Origin: Gimesia sp. | GTDB lineage: Bacteria; Planctomycetota; Planctomycetia; Planctomycetales; Planctomycetaceae | Assembly: GCF_040219335.1 (NCBI RefSeq) | Contig: NZ_JAVJSQ010000031.1 | Location: 186,001 to 250,000 of the forward strand | DNA: 64,000 bases | Reading direction: 5' to 3' | In this document: piece by piece, positions 16,778 to 25,831 of the stretch | Position numbering within the stretch: position 1 is the stretch's first letter | Layout: every line of letters begins with the position of its first letter | Position numbers and translations under genes: made by a program | Notes under the pieces: model-generated | Seen by the model: only the letters and a program-made list of their open reading frames with translations | Databases searched by the model: none | Told to the model about the DNA's origin: nothing

Positions 16778-18159
16778 TGATAGAAAACAGGACGAACTCC
16801 GACGTGCAACTCAACCGCTCGATACTGATTGTCGAAGATGAAGAAGTCATCCGCAGCTCGCTGGCCGAATTTCTGACCAGCGAAGGCTACGAAACCATGC
16901 AGGCTTCGACCGTGGCCAAAGCACTGGAGCTGGCCCGGGATCGGGATTTCAACGTCGCTATCTGCGACGTGCAGCTTCCGGACGGAGATGGAATTGAACT
17001 GCTCCGCCGGTTGCAGAATATCAAGCCGAGTATTTTCGTACTGATCATCACAGCGTACGCGACCGTCGAAAATACAATCTCCGCGTTCAAGGCGGGGGCG
17101 TTTGACTACCTGGTAAAACCGGTGATCTTTGACGACCTGTCTCACAAGCTGAACCGGCTGTTTGAATATCAGAAAATTTTCTACGAGAATCAGATTCTCC
17201 GACGGGAACTGGCCCGCAGCCCCGGTATTGAAGACATTGTCGGCAGCAGTAAGGCACTGCAGAAACTGCAGAGCACAATCCGCAAGATCGCGGCTACGAA
17301 CTCCAATGTGCTGCTCTCAGGGGAATCGGGGACGGGAAAAGAACTGTTTGCCCGCTCGATTCACTCGAATGGTCCCAATCGCGAACAACGTTTTCTGGCC
17401 GTGAACTGTGGCATGCGGCCCATTGAGCTGCTGGAGTCGCAGCTGTTTGGATCCGCGGCCAGTTCGCTGCAGTATCCACAGGCGGAGCAGACCGGCGTCT
17501 TCAAGAATGCCGACGGCGGTACGGTCTACCTGGATGAGATCTCACAGCTTCCTCTGGGTACCCAGGGCAAACTGCTGCGTGCCATTGAGTACGGTGAGAT
17601 CCTGCCACTGGGAAGTGCGGAGCCAGTGAAAGTCGATGTGCGGCTCATCGCTTCCACGACGCGCGATCTGGCAGAGATGGTCAAGACCGGCGAATTCGAG
17701 CAGGATCTGTTCTATCGGCTGGATGGGATGAAAATTCATATCCCGGCACTGCGTGAGCGGGTGGACGATATCCCCGAGCTGGTTGAATATTTTCTCGCCA
17801 AACATTCGCGCAAGATGGGCAAGCGGGTTACCGGGGCGACCAGTGAAACGATTCGGGCGTTGATGTCAGCCGAATGGAAAGGAAATGTCCGCCAGTTGGA
17901 CAATGCCATCGAACGGGCGGTGATGATGTGCGACGACACATTGATCTGCCTGAATGACCTGCCGCCCGAACTGCATCAGAATGAGCCACCATTGCCGGAC
18001 GTCGATGACCTGCGACTGGCGTTGCGTCATTACGAGCGAATGCACATCACCCGCGTACTCAAGGACAGTGCCGACAAACGCGAGGCTGCCAAACGGCTCA
18101 AACTGGGACTGTCGAGTCTGTACCGTAAGATTGAAGAACTCGATATCGAACTCGAATAA
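16777..18159 (+). CDS. NtrC-like response regulator lacking the GAFTGA motif
   Basis: A 460-residue regulator: receiver domain (about 14-128, phospho-acceptor D64, T92, K114), AAA+ domain (about 152-385) and a C-terminal Fis-type helix-turn-helix (about 415-458, AAKRLKLGLSSLYRKIEEL). Walker A GESGTGKE (182-189) and Walker B GGTVYLDE are intact, as is the arginine-containing DLFYRL region. The loop that normally carries GAFTGA, needed to contact sigma-54, keeps its length but reads SSLQYP (229-234). The protein therefore probably controls genes without remodelling sigma-54 polymerase. The start overlaps the kinase stop. The gene converges on the tyrosine kinase gene, 11 bases away. Confidence 0.93.
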   Translation: MIENRTNSDVQLNRSILIVEDEEVIRSSLAEFLTSEGYETMQASTVAKALELARDRDFNVAICDVQLPDGDGIELLRRLQNIKPSIFVLIITAYATVENTISAFKAGAFDYLVKPVIFDDLSHKLNRLFEYQKIFYENQILRRELARSPGIEDIVGSSKALQKLQSTIRKIAATNSNVLLSGESGTGKELFARSIHSNGPNREQRFLAVNCGMRPIELLESQLFGSAASSLQYPQAEQTGVFKNADGGTVYLDEISQLPLGTQGKLLRAIEYGEILPLGSAEPVKVDVRLIASTTRDLAEMVKTGEFEQDLFYRLDGMKIHIPALRERVDDIPELVEYFLAKHSRKMGKRVTGATSETIRALMSAEWKGNVRQLDNAIERAVMMCDDTLICLNDLPPELHQNEPPLPDVDDLRLALRHYERMHITRVLKDSADKREAAKRLKLGLSSLYRKIEELDIELE

Positions 18160-18170
18160 TCAAGCGTCAA

Positions 18171-20543
18171 TCAGCTTGTGACTTCAGTCTTCGCAGGTTT
18201 TGCAGCCGGCTTTGTTGGCTCAGGTGCCGGCTTTTCGAAGTAGGCCTGATAGCCTTCGTTGTCGATGTAATCATAGCCGACCAGCGAGTTGGTAATGACG
18301 TTGTTGGCGATCAGACCAGTGATCTTAATGCCGTTGGTCTGGATGATCTGCTGCACCTTGCGAATCACGCCGCGTCGGTTCTTGTCGATGCGCACGACAA
18401 GTAATACTCCGTCGACCGTCGAGGAGATCACAGAGGGATCGCTGACCACCACCAGGGGCGGTGTATCGATCAGGATGTAATCGTATTCATTCCGCAGCTG
18501 ATTGACCATTTCAGCAAAGCGGCGTGACATCAGCATTTCTGAAGGGCTCTCTGGCAACATTCCTGCTGTCAGGATCGACAGATTACTGATGCGGGTTTCG
18601 CGGATCGAGGTCTGGGCATCAATTTCCTGGGCCAGAACATCTCCCAGACCGACGGCGTTATTGATTCCGAACAGTTTGTGTACGGTTGGCCTTCGCAAAT
18701 CGGCGTCGATGATCAGCACTTTTCGGCCTGTCTGGGCAATCGCCAGGGCCAGGTTGGAAACAGATGTTGTCTTGCCGTCTCCGGGTTCAGCACTGGTCAC
18801 CTGCAACACCTTCGCACCGCAGCGTTCGGTTTTCAACAGCAACGAGGTGCGCAGAGACCGATAGGCTTCCGCTTCCCGGGATGCGGGTCGATAGTAATAC
18901 CAGAGAGCTGAATCGAACTGACTGTCATCCATGTGTGCCGGTTCCTCTGTGAACTGGGGAATTTCACCCAGCATCGGCAGGTGTAACAGGTTGCGAATTT
19001 CATCGACCGATTTCATGGTCGTATCCCGCATTTCGCGGAAGTAAGAGAACGCGAGTATCAGCCCCAGACCTGCAGCGCCGCCTGCCATCAGGAATTTCAA
19101 CTGTCGCTTGATGACCAGTTCGTCTTTGACGGGTGACAGCTGCGTCATGGTATAACCGCTGTTGCCTTGGGCCACTTTTTCAAGCAGCAGCTGTTTAAAG
19201 ATACTTTCCCGCTGCGTTTTGAGTTGTGCGATTTCTTCGTTGTACGCCTGGTCCACGACCTGGTAGTTACCGACTTTTTTGGCCAGTTCCGTTTCCTGGT
19301 CAAACAGCCGGGTCAGTTCGGTTTCACGGTTTTCCAGTTCTTTCATCTGCTGTTCCATCGACTTCAGATAGATGTTTACGAAGTCAACATCTTTCATTTT
19401 CGATACCTGGAATTCTCCCGACTCCAGATTATCAGCAGAGATTTCGATTCCCTGGCGACGATAGAGGTTGATGATCGTGTCGATGCTGCGATTGACGGCA
19501 TCCAGGTCCGGATGATTCTTTTTGTAATCCCGTTCGAGGCGATTCTTTTGAATCAGCAGCGGCATGAGATGAGTTTCGAGTGCGAGGCGTGCCCGTTCCA
19601 CCTGAGTGTTACCCGGTGCAATTGCCTGAGATTCGACACCGCCGGTGGTGGCTCCCGCCTGTCCGCGGGCCTGGCCCATCAGGAACTGTTGCGCCAGCAG
19701 TTCGAGGGTCTCTTTGGATTCTCCGCTGGCGATGGCTGACTTGAGAGTATTGATCTTCGATTTCAACTCGGTCAGTTTAAGCAGGTTCTGACGCCGTTCA
19801 TTGTCGATTGTTTTCACGCGTTCCTGATGCATGTTCGTACTGCCCGCTACAGCGGCTTCCGAACCGGGGGTGTTTTCCCAATACAGGGGGGCATCTTTGC
19901 GGAACTCTTTGTATTCCTGTTTCTTCTTTTCCAAATCAGACAAAATCGACTCATTGGCCTTATTCAACTGGTCAATAATTTCGCCCGTATTCTGATCACG
20001 CACCTCATCCAGGTAATGCTGATACGCATCCACGATTGCCTGCATAATGACTTTGGCATCGTGAGAATTCTTATTCTCGTAAGTCAGATTCAGGATATTC
20101 AGAAATGTCCGGTCAGTTCCCGAGAGCCGCTTGACCTTAAGAGAATCGATGATTTCCTGGGCAGGATCCTTTTCTCCCTTGAGCGAAGGCAGCTCTGTGA
20201 GTTTGGCCGCTTTGACAGCCTGACCGACAATCCGGGGACTCTTGATGACGTCAATGTGTGCTGTCAGTTCCCCGAAAGTCTGAACCTCTCCCTCTTTGAT
20301 GGGAACCGGGTTTTTCTGTGAGACCTGGATCTTGGTATTCGCAGAAAAGACAGGTCCCAGTTTCATGTAGGCAGCCTGTCCCAGTAACAGACCGGCCAGC
20401 AGTCCCCCGACGATCAGGTATTTATTTCTGAAGAGCAGCCGGACGATATCCACTCCCGGAGCGGAAGCATTCGTGGTTGCATCTTCCATTCCATCGAAGT
20501 CGAGATCGGAATTAGGTTCGAGAGGCTGAAATTCAGTATTCAC
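18171..20543 (-). CDS. polysaccharide co-polymerase / BY-type tyrosine autokinase (Wzc-like)
   Basis: A 790-residue inner-membrane protein controlling polysaccharide chain length and export. The Wzz domain spans the N-terminus (membrane helix about 37-55, after a DFDGMED acidic tail), followed by a long periplasmic coiled-coil region (about 190-460) and a second helix (about 485-503). The cytoplasmic kinase has Walker A EPGDGKTT (K591), Walker A' VLIIDADLRRP and Walker B ILIDTPP. The C-tail holds a small tyrosine cluster (GYDYIDNEGYQAYF) as autophosphorylation site, then a proline/lysine-rich end. The start is GTG at 20543 with AGGA upstream. The epimerase gene lies 86 bases upstream on the same strand, so both belong to an exopolysaccharide locus. 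Confidence 0.93.
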   Translation of the reverse strand: MNTEFQPLEPNSDLDFDGMEDATTNASAPGVDIVRLLFRNKYLIVGGLLAGLLLGQAAYMKLGPVFSANTKIQVSQKNPVPIKEGEVQTFGELTAHIDVIKSPRIVGQAVKAAKLTELPSLKGEKDPAQEIIDSLKVKRLSGTDRTFLNILNLTYENKNSHDAKVIMQAIVDAYQHYLDEVRDQNTGEIIDQLNKANESILSDLEKKKQEYKEFRKDAPLYWENTPGSEAAVAGSTNMHQERVKTIDNERRQNLLKLTELKSKINTLKSAIASGESKETLELLAQQFLMGQARGQAGATTGGVESQAIAPGNTQVERARLALETHLMPLLIQKNRLERDYKKNHPDLDAVNRSIDTIINLYRRQGIEISADNLESGEFQVSKMKDVDFVNIYLKSMEQQMKELENRETELTRLFDQETELAKKVGNYQVVDQAYNEEIAQLKTQRESIFKQLLLEKVAQGNSGYTMTQLSPVKDELVIKRQLKFLMAGGAAGLGLILAFSYFREMRDTTMKSVDEIRNLLHLPMLGEIPQFTEEPAHMDDSQFDSALWYYYRPASREAEAYRSLRTSLLLKTERCGAKVLQVTSAEPGDGKTTSVSNLALAIAQTGRKVLIIDADLRRPTVHKLFGINNAVGLGDVLAQEIDAQTSIRETRISNLSILTAGMLPESPSEMLMSRRFAEMVNQLRNEYDYILIDTPPLVVVSDPSVISSTVDGVLLVVRIDKNRRGVIRKVQQIIQTNGIKITGLIANNVITNSLVGYDYIDNEGYQAYFEKPAPEPTKPAAKPAKTEVTS

Positions 20544-20629
20544 AACAGGGGTCCTGATTTAGTGAGGCGCAAGCTTCCTGCGATTGTATTATGCAGAGGT
20601 GACTGAGTCGGTTTCTGATACCGGGACGA

Positions 20630-21604
20630 TTAACAACCGCCCAGGCATTTATTGGATTCTGCACCAACGTACTCAGCATACCATTCGATGGTCCGCCGCA
20701 GGCCTTCCTGAATATCCACGACAGGTGCGTAGCCCAGGTCCCGCTCGGCAGCTGAGATATCGGCCCACGAATGTTTGACATCGCCGGTACGAGGCGGCTG
20801 GAAATCGGGATCGTAAGGCTTGTCCAACTGTTCGCAGATGAACTTCAAGAGATCGATCAGGTTCAGCGAGCTGCCACAGGCAACGTTGTAAACATTTCCT
20901 GAAACGACGGCGGCGTCTGCCTGTGAGGCCAGGATGTTTGCCTGCACCACGTTATCAACGAAGGTGAAATCACGCGACTGCAAACCATCGCCAAAGATCA
21001 CCGGTCGTTTGCCTTCCAGCAAGGCGGAAGCAAACAACGGAATCACAGCCGAGTAAGGACTGTTGGGATCCTGGCGGGGTCCAAAGACGTTGAAATAGCG
21101 AATTCTCACGGTTTCCAGAGAGTAAGAATTGGCGAAAGCCTGGCAGTACAGTTCGCCGGCCAGCTTGGCGGCAGCATACGGTGACAGCACTTCTGGTGTC
21201 TGTCCTTCATGCTTGGGCATCTGTTTCTGGTTACCATATGCACTGCTGGAACCGGCGTAAACGACGCGTTGTACGCCCGAGCGACGGGCGGCATCAAGCA
21301 CGTGAATGGTTCCGGTGACACAGGCTTCGTGTGTATCAAGTGGGTGATCGACACTGCGTGGAACGGAAGCCAGGGCCGCCTGGTGGAAGATGATATCGAC
21401 ATCTTTGGCAGCGGCTTCAACGGCGGACAGGTCGCGGAGATCTCCCTCAACGAATTCGACCTGCTCTTTGATGTGCTCCAGGTTCTTCAAAGCGCCCGTG
21501 CTGAGATTGTCAAAGACCCGGACCCGATGTCCGTCGTTGATCAACCGCGTCGCCAGATGAGATCCAATGAAGCCTGCACCGCCGGTTACTAGATAATTTG
21601 TCAC
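20630..21604 (-). CDS. NAD-dependent nucleotide-sugar epimerase/dehydratase (WbpP/TviC-like)
   Basis: A 324-residue extended short-chain dehydrogenase. The start is set at GTG 21604, where AGGA precedes at good distance and the product begins right at the first beta strand ([16 protein letters not shown]); an in-frame ATG at 21667 adds a cysteine-rich, unlikely leader. Visible motifs: TGGAGFIG for NAD, SVPRSV typical of UDP-N-acetylglucosamine 4-epimerases such as WbpP and TviC, the catalytic serines (SSSAYG) and Y-x3-K in SPYAAAK, and [12 protein letters not shown]. It probably converts a UDP-hexose or UDP-HexNAc for the polysaccharide handled by the neighbouring tyrosine kinase. The exact sugar is not decided by the sequence. 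Confidence 0.9.
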   Translation of the reverse strand: MTNYLVTGGAGFIGSHLATRLINDGHRVRVFDNLSTGALKNLEHIKEQVEFVEGDLRDLSAVEAAAKDVDIIFHQAALASVPRSVDHPLDTHEACVTGTIHVLDAARRSGVQRVVYAGSSSAYGNQKQMPKHEGQTPEVLSPYAAAKLAGELYCQAFANSYSLETVRIRYFNVFGPRQDPNSPYSAVIPLFASALLEGKRPVIFGDGLQSRDFTFVDNVVQANILASQADAAVVSGNVYNVACGSSLNLIDLLKFICEQLDKPYDPDFQPPRTGDVKHSWADISAAERDLGYAPVVDIQEGLRRTIEWYAEYVGAESNKCLGGC

Positions 21605-21998
21605 GTTTCTGTTCCTGCAAAGATCAAATTTCGTCGGGCCAGAACAATACAGCCAGCAGACGCCCAAGTCTGTCTCTACGAATGGCCCCTAAGTTGTACT
21701 TTCAATGTAGCATCCGTTTGCCGGGTATCTGGCATGGAATTCAGACGTTTCCTCTTAATCATTATCGAACAACCTTCGCTCGATATCCGGATCCCTATTA
21801 TATGCAGTCATTTCCCATATAACCAAAATAATAAGTCATGGAAGCCGGCCGCGCAGGTGCGCAGGAGAGCACCGCAGAGGACAGAGATCGAGAATAATCG
21901 CTTTAACCACTACCTGTGCAGGGTGTTGTAACAATCGTCACAATTTTGCTGATTGTGTGGCAGCCTGCAGGATTTTCAGGCGTGAACGAAGGGGAAAC
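21605..21998. other. intergenic region, no gene seen
   Basis: The 394 bases between the epimerase start and the rlmB stop, both leftward, contain no open frame with a ribosome site. A weak inverted repeat (CACAAT at 21939, ATTGTG at 21952) sits behind rlmB without a T-run. The promoter of the epimerase gene must be here but I cannot place it. Confidence 0.35.
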
Positions 21999-22760
21999 TT
22001 ATTTCACGCCGGGTCCGAAAGGAGAAAAGCGGGCGATCATAATTCCGGCAGCGACGGAGGCATTCAGAGAATCGACGAGCCCCGCTGAAGTGAGGCGGCA
22101 GACGACATCGCATTGTTCGAGCGTGAGCCTTCTGAGGCCTTTCTCTTCGTTGCCGATGACGACCATCCAGGGGCGATCCTGGCTGTAAGTGGCGACGTCT
22201 TCTTCCGCATGTTCGGACGTCCCCATGATCCAGATGCCGGCTGCCTTGGCTTCGGTGATTGCGCGACTCAGATTGGTTTCAACGGCGAAGGGAACCCCTT
22301 CCATGCCTCCCGAAGCGACGTCATAGACGGTTCCGTTCAGGGGCGCTGAACGATCCTTGGTCAGGATGATCCCTCGCACACCGAAAAAACCTGCGGTTCG
22401 AAAAATGGCGCCGATGTTGTGCGGATCCTGAATGCAGTCCAGGGCCAGCCAGAGTCCTCGGGATTCGCCCTCTGTTTTGTCCATCGCGAACAACTCGCCC
22501 AGCGAAGAGGGTATGCGGGGTTTGACCAGCGCCACGGAACCTGCGGTGCGGCGGCCCTGATCTTCCGACTGGCGGCGTTTCATCTTCTGGGGTGGTGCCT
22601 TGCGAACCACTACGGGAATACCATGACTGCGGGCTTCATCGGCTACGTCTCCCCAGTTTCCCTGTGAGGCTCCCGCGGTCAGACGGATTTCAGTCACGTC
22701 AATCGGGCGGGTTTTCAAGGCAGCCAGCACACTATGGGGGTTTTTCAGCTCCAGAGCCAC
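21999..22760 (-). CDS. rlmB: 23S rRNA 2'-O-ribose methyltransferase, TrmH/SpoU family
   Basis: A 253-residue SPOUT enzyme that methylates ribose on 23S rRNA (G2251 in E. coli RlmB). An N-terminal substrate-binding domain (1-75) precedes the knotted SpoU domain (about 95-253) with motif 1 DPHNIGAIFRTA, motif 2 VIGNEEKGLRR and motif 3 VDSLNASVAAGI. The start is GTG at 22760; AGGA lies upstream. Family members differ in target site, so the exact nucleotide is inferred from overall likeness to RlmB. It is downstream of, and on the same strand as, the heme-motif histidine kinase; a 90-base gap makes co-transcription possible. Confidence 0.88.
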   Translation of the reverse strand: MALELKNPHSVLAALKTRPIDVTEIRLTAGASQGNWGDVADEARSHGIPVVVRKAPPQKMKRRQSEDQGRRTAGSVALVKPRIPSSLGELFAMDKTEGESRGLWLALDCIQDPHNIGAIFRTAGFFGVRGIILTKDRSAPLNGTVYDVASGGMEGVPFAVETNLSRAITEAKAAGIWIMGTSEHAEEDVATYSQDRPWMVVIGNEEKGLRRLTLEQCDVVCRLTSAGLVDSLNASVAAGIMIARFSPFGPGVK

Positions 22761-22849
22761 TTACACAATTCCTGAGTCAGCGAAGAGAATCATACCTGTC
22801 GGGTGAATCCCGACCAATGTGCAAAGGGTAGGCTCTCTGATCGACAGAT

Positions 22850-24574
22850 TCAAGGAGTGCGAGACTCAGAATGCTTGTTCTCGGCCAGTTTTTCCGCGTA
22901 TTTAGCCAGGTCCGAGGATTTGAGTCGATTCATGCCGACAGAGGTGTCGTTGATGTCGGAGAGCAGTTTGTCTGCATTGTCCTGCATGCGAACGGGGAGA
23001 CGCACCGTAAACTGACTGCCGCGTCCGAATTCACTCTCCAAAAAGACTTCCCCGTCCAGCAGCTTGGACAGTTCACGAATGATGGAAAGTCCCAGGCCGG
23101 TGCCTTCGTAAGAGCGGCTCATCGTATCACGGGTTTCCGAGTTCGATTTCCCCTGGCGGAATTTCTCGAAGATAAATTCCTGCTCATCCAGGGGGATCCC
23201 GATGCCGTTATCACGGACCAAAAGATCGAACAGTTCCGGGTCGTCTTCACAGAGGGTCGCCGAGACATGCACGCGGCCCCCTTCCGGCGTAAACTTGATT
23301 GCGTTGGAAAGCAGGTTGTTCAGAATCTGCTGGATCTTGACCGAGTCCTGAAAGAGGATGGGAATCCTGGGATCGATTTCCGAAGTGAGTTCGATATTCT
23401 TTTTATCGGCCAGGGGGAGCATGGTACCGGCGCGGCGTTCGATCAGATCGGCAATCGATAATTCGGAAAGCTGCAGTTCCATCTTACCGCTTTCGATTTT
23501 GGCCAGATCGAGAACATCGTTGATCTGCGCGAGCAGGTTTTTTCCCGACATCTGAATGTTGGCAACGTAGCGTTTCTGTTTTTCTCCGAGGTCTTTGGTG
23601 TTCGCCAGCAGATCGCTGAAGCCGAGAATACTGTTCAGCGGCGTGCGGAGTTCGTGGCTCATCGTGGCCAGGAACTCGTCTTTGAGTTTATTCATCTCGT
23701 AAAGTCGGAGGTTCACCTGCGCGAGTTCATCGACTTTGGTATCGAGGTCCGTGTTCACGGTCCGGAGTTCTTCCTGAACCGTAACCAGGTGACGCAACAT
23801 GCGGTTGAACGCGTAGCTCAGCTCTTCAAATTCGTCCCCGGTACGAATGTCGGCTCTCAGATCGAGATTGCCGTGCGCGATTTCATCGCTGACGTCCTTG
23901 AGGTGCAGGACCGGCTTGACGATCACATACCGCACGATGGCGTAAGCGGCGAGCATCGCCAGGACGGCGGTGATCAGGGCTGAAGCGACGTTGATCGCGC
24001 GGTTCCAGTTCTGGGCCTGTTCCACCTTCTGGGACGGGAAGCGAATATTGACGATGCCGATCAGCCCCCCGAGTTCGAGATCCGGATCATCGTGCAGACG
24101 ATGACAGGAGACACAGGATTCGGTGGCGTGAATGGCACTGTAATACTGGAATTTGCCCTCAGACACGTCGGCGTAGAAGATTTCATTCTCGCCCTGCTTG
24201 ATGCGTTCGAGGGCTTCGTAGCCGGCACTGTCGATGGGGCGTTCCTTGGAGTCGGCGTTAGAAGGGTTGGCTTTGAAAACCGACCAGCTGTAATTACCGA
24301 GGTCCTTGGACTTCACCGACTGGGCGATCTTTTCGATCAGCTCCCGGTACTCTTTGTTGTTCTCGGACCATTTCCAGTGCTTTTCCAGAATGATGGGGGC
24401 CACCAGCAGCCGAGCGGAAGTCACGTTCTGCTCATCCAGCACCTGGTTGTTCATCCAGGTATTGAGGGAGAAACTGGCGGTGATCAGGACCATAAGCCCC
24501 CCGCCGAACAGGAAGCGGCACTTCCGTTCGAGATTGGTTTCACCGAGCAGTTTTTTAAAGACGCGATACGACAT
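22850..24574 (-). CDS. sensor histidine kinase with periplasmic CxxCH heme motif
   Basis: A 574-residue membrane kinase. One helix (about 23-40), a periplasmic domain of about 150 residues like the DUF3365/Tll0287 type with C154-V-S-C157-H158, a second helix (about 195-217), a HAMP segment (215-268), a coiled coil, HisKA with phosphorylated H307 in MSHELRTPLN, and an ATPase with intact N, G1 (DNGIGIPLDE) and G2 (EGTGLGLSI) boxes. The CxxCH should bind a covalent heme outside the membrane, pointing to redox, oxygen or NO sensing. No response regulator lies next to it, so it is an orphan kinase. GGAAG precedes the ATG. Confidence 0.92.
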   Translation of the reverse strand: MSYRVFKKLLGETNLERKCRFLFGGGLMVLITASFSLNTWMNNQVLDEQNVTSARLLVAPIILEKHWKWSENNKEYRELIEKIAQSVKSKDLGNYSWSVFKANPSNADSKERPIDSAGYEALERIKQGENEIFYADVSEGKFQYYSAIHATESCVSCHRLHDDPDLELGGLIGIVNIRFPSQKVEQAQNWNRAINVASALITAVLAMLAAYAIVRYVIVKPVLHLKDVSDEIAHGNLDLRADIRTGDEFEELSYAFNRMLRHLVTVQEELRTVNTDLDTKVDELAQVNLRLYEMNKLKDEFLATMSHELRTPLNSILGFSDLLANTKDLGEKQKRYVANIQMSGKNLLAQINDVLDLAKIESGKMELQLSELSIADLIERRAGTMLPLADKKNIELTSEIDPRIPILFQDSVKIQQILNNLLSNAIKFTPEGGRVHVSATLCEDDPELFDLLVRDNGIGIPLDEQEFIFEKFRQGKSNSETRDTMSRSYEGTGLGLSIIRELSKLLDGEVFLESEFGRGSQFTVRLPVRMQDNADKLLSDINDTSVGMNRLKSSDLAKYAEKLAENKHSESRTP

Positions 24575-24714
24575 GGACTTCCAGCTGCTAACGAATCAGG
24601 ATCAGACCAAGGCCCCGAGCCCGAGTATCCTCTGATCTTATTCCAAAATTACGCGGAGAGAAAAGCACGATTCGCCAATTCTACTCTCAATTCATTGAAA
24701 TATCTGAGAAATCC

Positions 24715-25566
24715 TCAGAGGCTGTGACCGACCTGGCAGCAGGGACAGTAGAAAGTGGAGCGCTGCGCCTGGACGATGCGAATGATCTCCGCCCCCCGGC
24801 AGGTGGGACAGTGTTCTCCCGCCCGGCTGTAGACGCGGTGATGATTCTGGTAGCCGCCCGATTTGTTCAACGCATTCCGATAAGTGCCATCGCCGAGTGT
24901 CGAACCTTCGTAACGGATTGCTGCTTTCAGTATCTTGCGCGTCGCCTGATGCAGGGCTTTGACTTCGTCTGCGTTCAGTTCATTGGCGGGGCGCTCGGGA
25001 TGAATCCGACTCAGATGCAGAATCTCACTGGCGTAGAGATTCCCGATGCCGGCGACCATTTTCTGGTCCAGTAAGGCGACTTTAATCGCCCGGCTGGTGC
25101 TGCCACACCGCTGCTCAAGTTCCTGGAATGTCAGGGCCAGGGCATCCGGACCGAGCTTTGCGGGGCCGAGCACGGTCTCGAGTTCCGCTTTGCGTAGTAA
25201 TTGAACCGTTCCCAGTCCGCGACGGTCCCAGAACCAGAGTGATGTCTGCCTGCGTCCGTTCTGTAGACGCCATTCCAGGCGAAGGTGTTCGCGATCCGGC
25301 GGATCGGAGAGTAACATCAGTCCAGTCATACGGGGTTCAATGACGAACGACTCCTCGTTCTCCAGGTCCAGAATCACGCGTTTGGCCAGTCTGCGTACGG
25401 AAACCACCGTCTGATTTAAGACCCTGCCCTGGATCGACTTCAGACCTGGTTTCATCGAAATGGGCTTACAGGTACAGCGGCATTTGACGAATTCACGGAT
25501 CCGGGCGCCTACGACGGCATCGCGGATGCCCCGCACCATGGTTTCCACTTCCGGCAGCTCTGGCAC
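24715..25566 (-). CDS. mutM: formamidopyrimidine-DNA glycosylase
   Basis: A 283-residue base-excision repair enzyme that removes oxidised purines such as 8-oxoguanine and cuts the abasic strand. The mature N-terminal proline and catalytic glutamate are in MPELPEVET; the lysine of the beta-hairpin is in RRLAKR (K62), the H2TH region has [12 protein letters not shown], and the C-terminal zinc finger uses CPTC and CPCC. An extra cysteine-rich segment ([11 protein letters not shown], 28-38) sits in the N-terminal domain, and the DNA-contact loop is short. The gene stands alone, 140 bases upstream of the heme-motif kinase gene on the same strand. Confidence 0.94.
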   Translation of the reverse strand: MPELPEVETMVRGIRDAVVGARIREFVKCRCTCKPISMKPGLKSIQGRVLNQTVVSVRRLAKRVILDLENEESFVIEPRMTGLMLLSDPPDREHLRLEWRLQNGRRQTSLWFWDRRGLGTVQLLRKAELETVLGPAKLGPDALALTFQELEQRCGSTSRAIKVALLDQKMVAGIGNLYASEILHLSRIHPERPANELNADEVKALHQATRKILKAAIRYEGSTLGDGTYRNALNKSGGYQNHHRVYSRAGEHCPTCRGAEIIRIVQAQRSTFYCPCCQVGHSL

Positions 25567-25831
25567 GATTATACTTTCTATAGCAATGGTAGCGGTTTTG
25601 CGTTGTCAACAATTTTGAACGAAGTGTTTCTATTCTACTACCTGTAACTGTTCTTTCGATGTCAGCGTTCAGCTGAAACAGGAAGAAGAAGAAATTTGAG
25701 ATTACGCTTGACGTTGGGCCAAAGTTGGACGATCCTAGATCATAAAGTACTTAGATTCCCTATCTTGCAGAACGTGTACACACGGACTGCAATTCGAACC
25801 GTCAAATATCAGTGCCAATCGGAGAGCGTCC

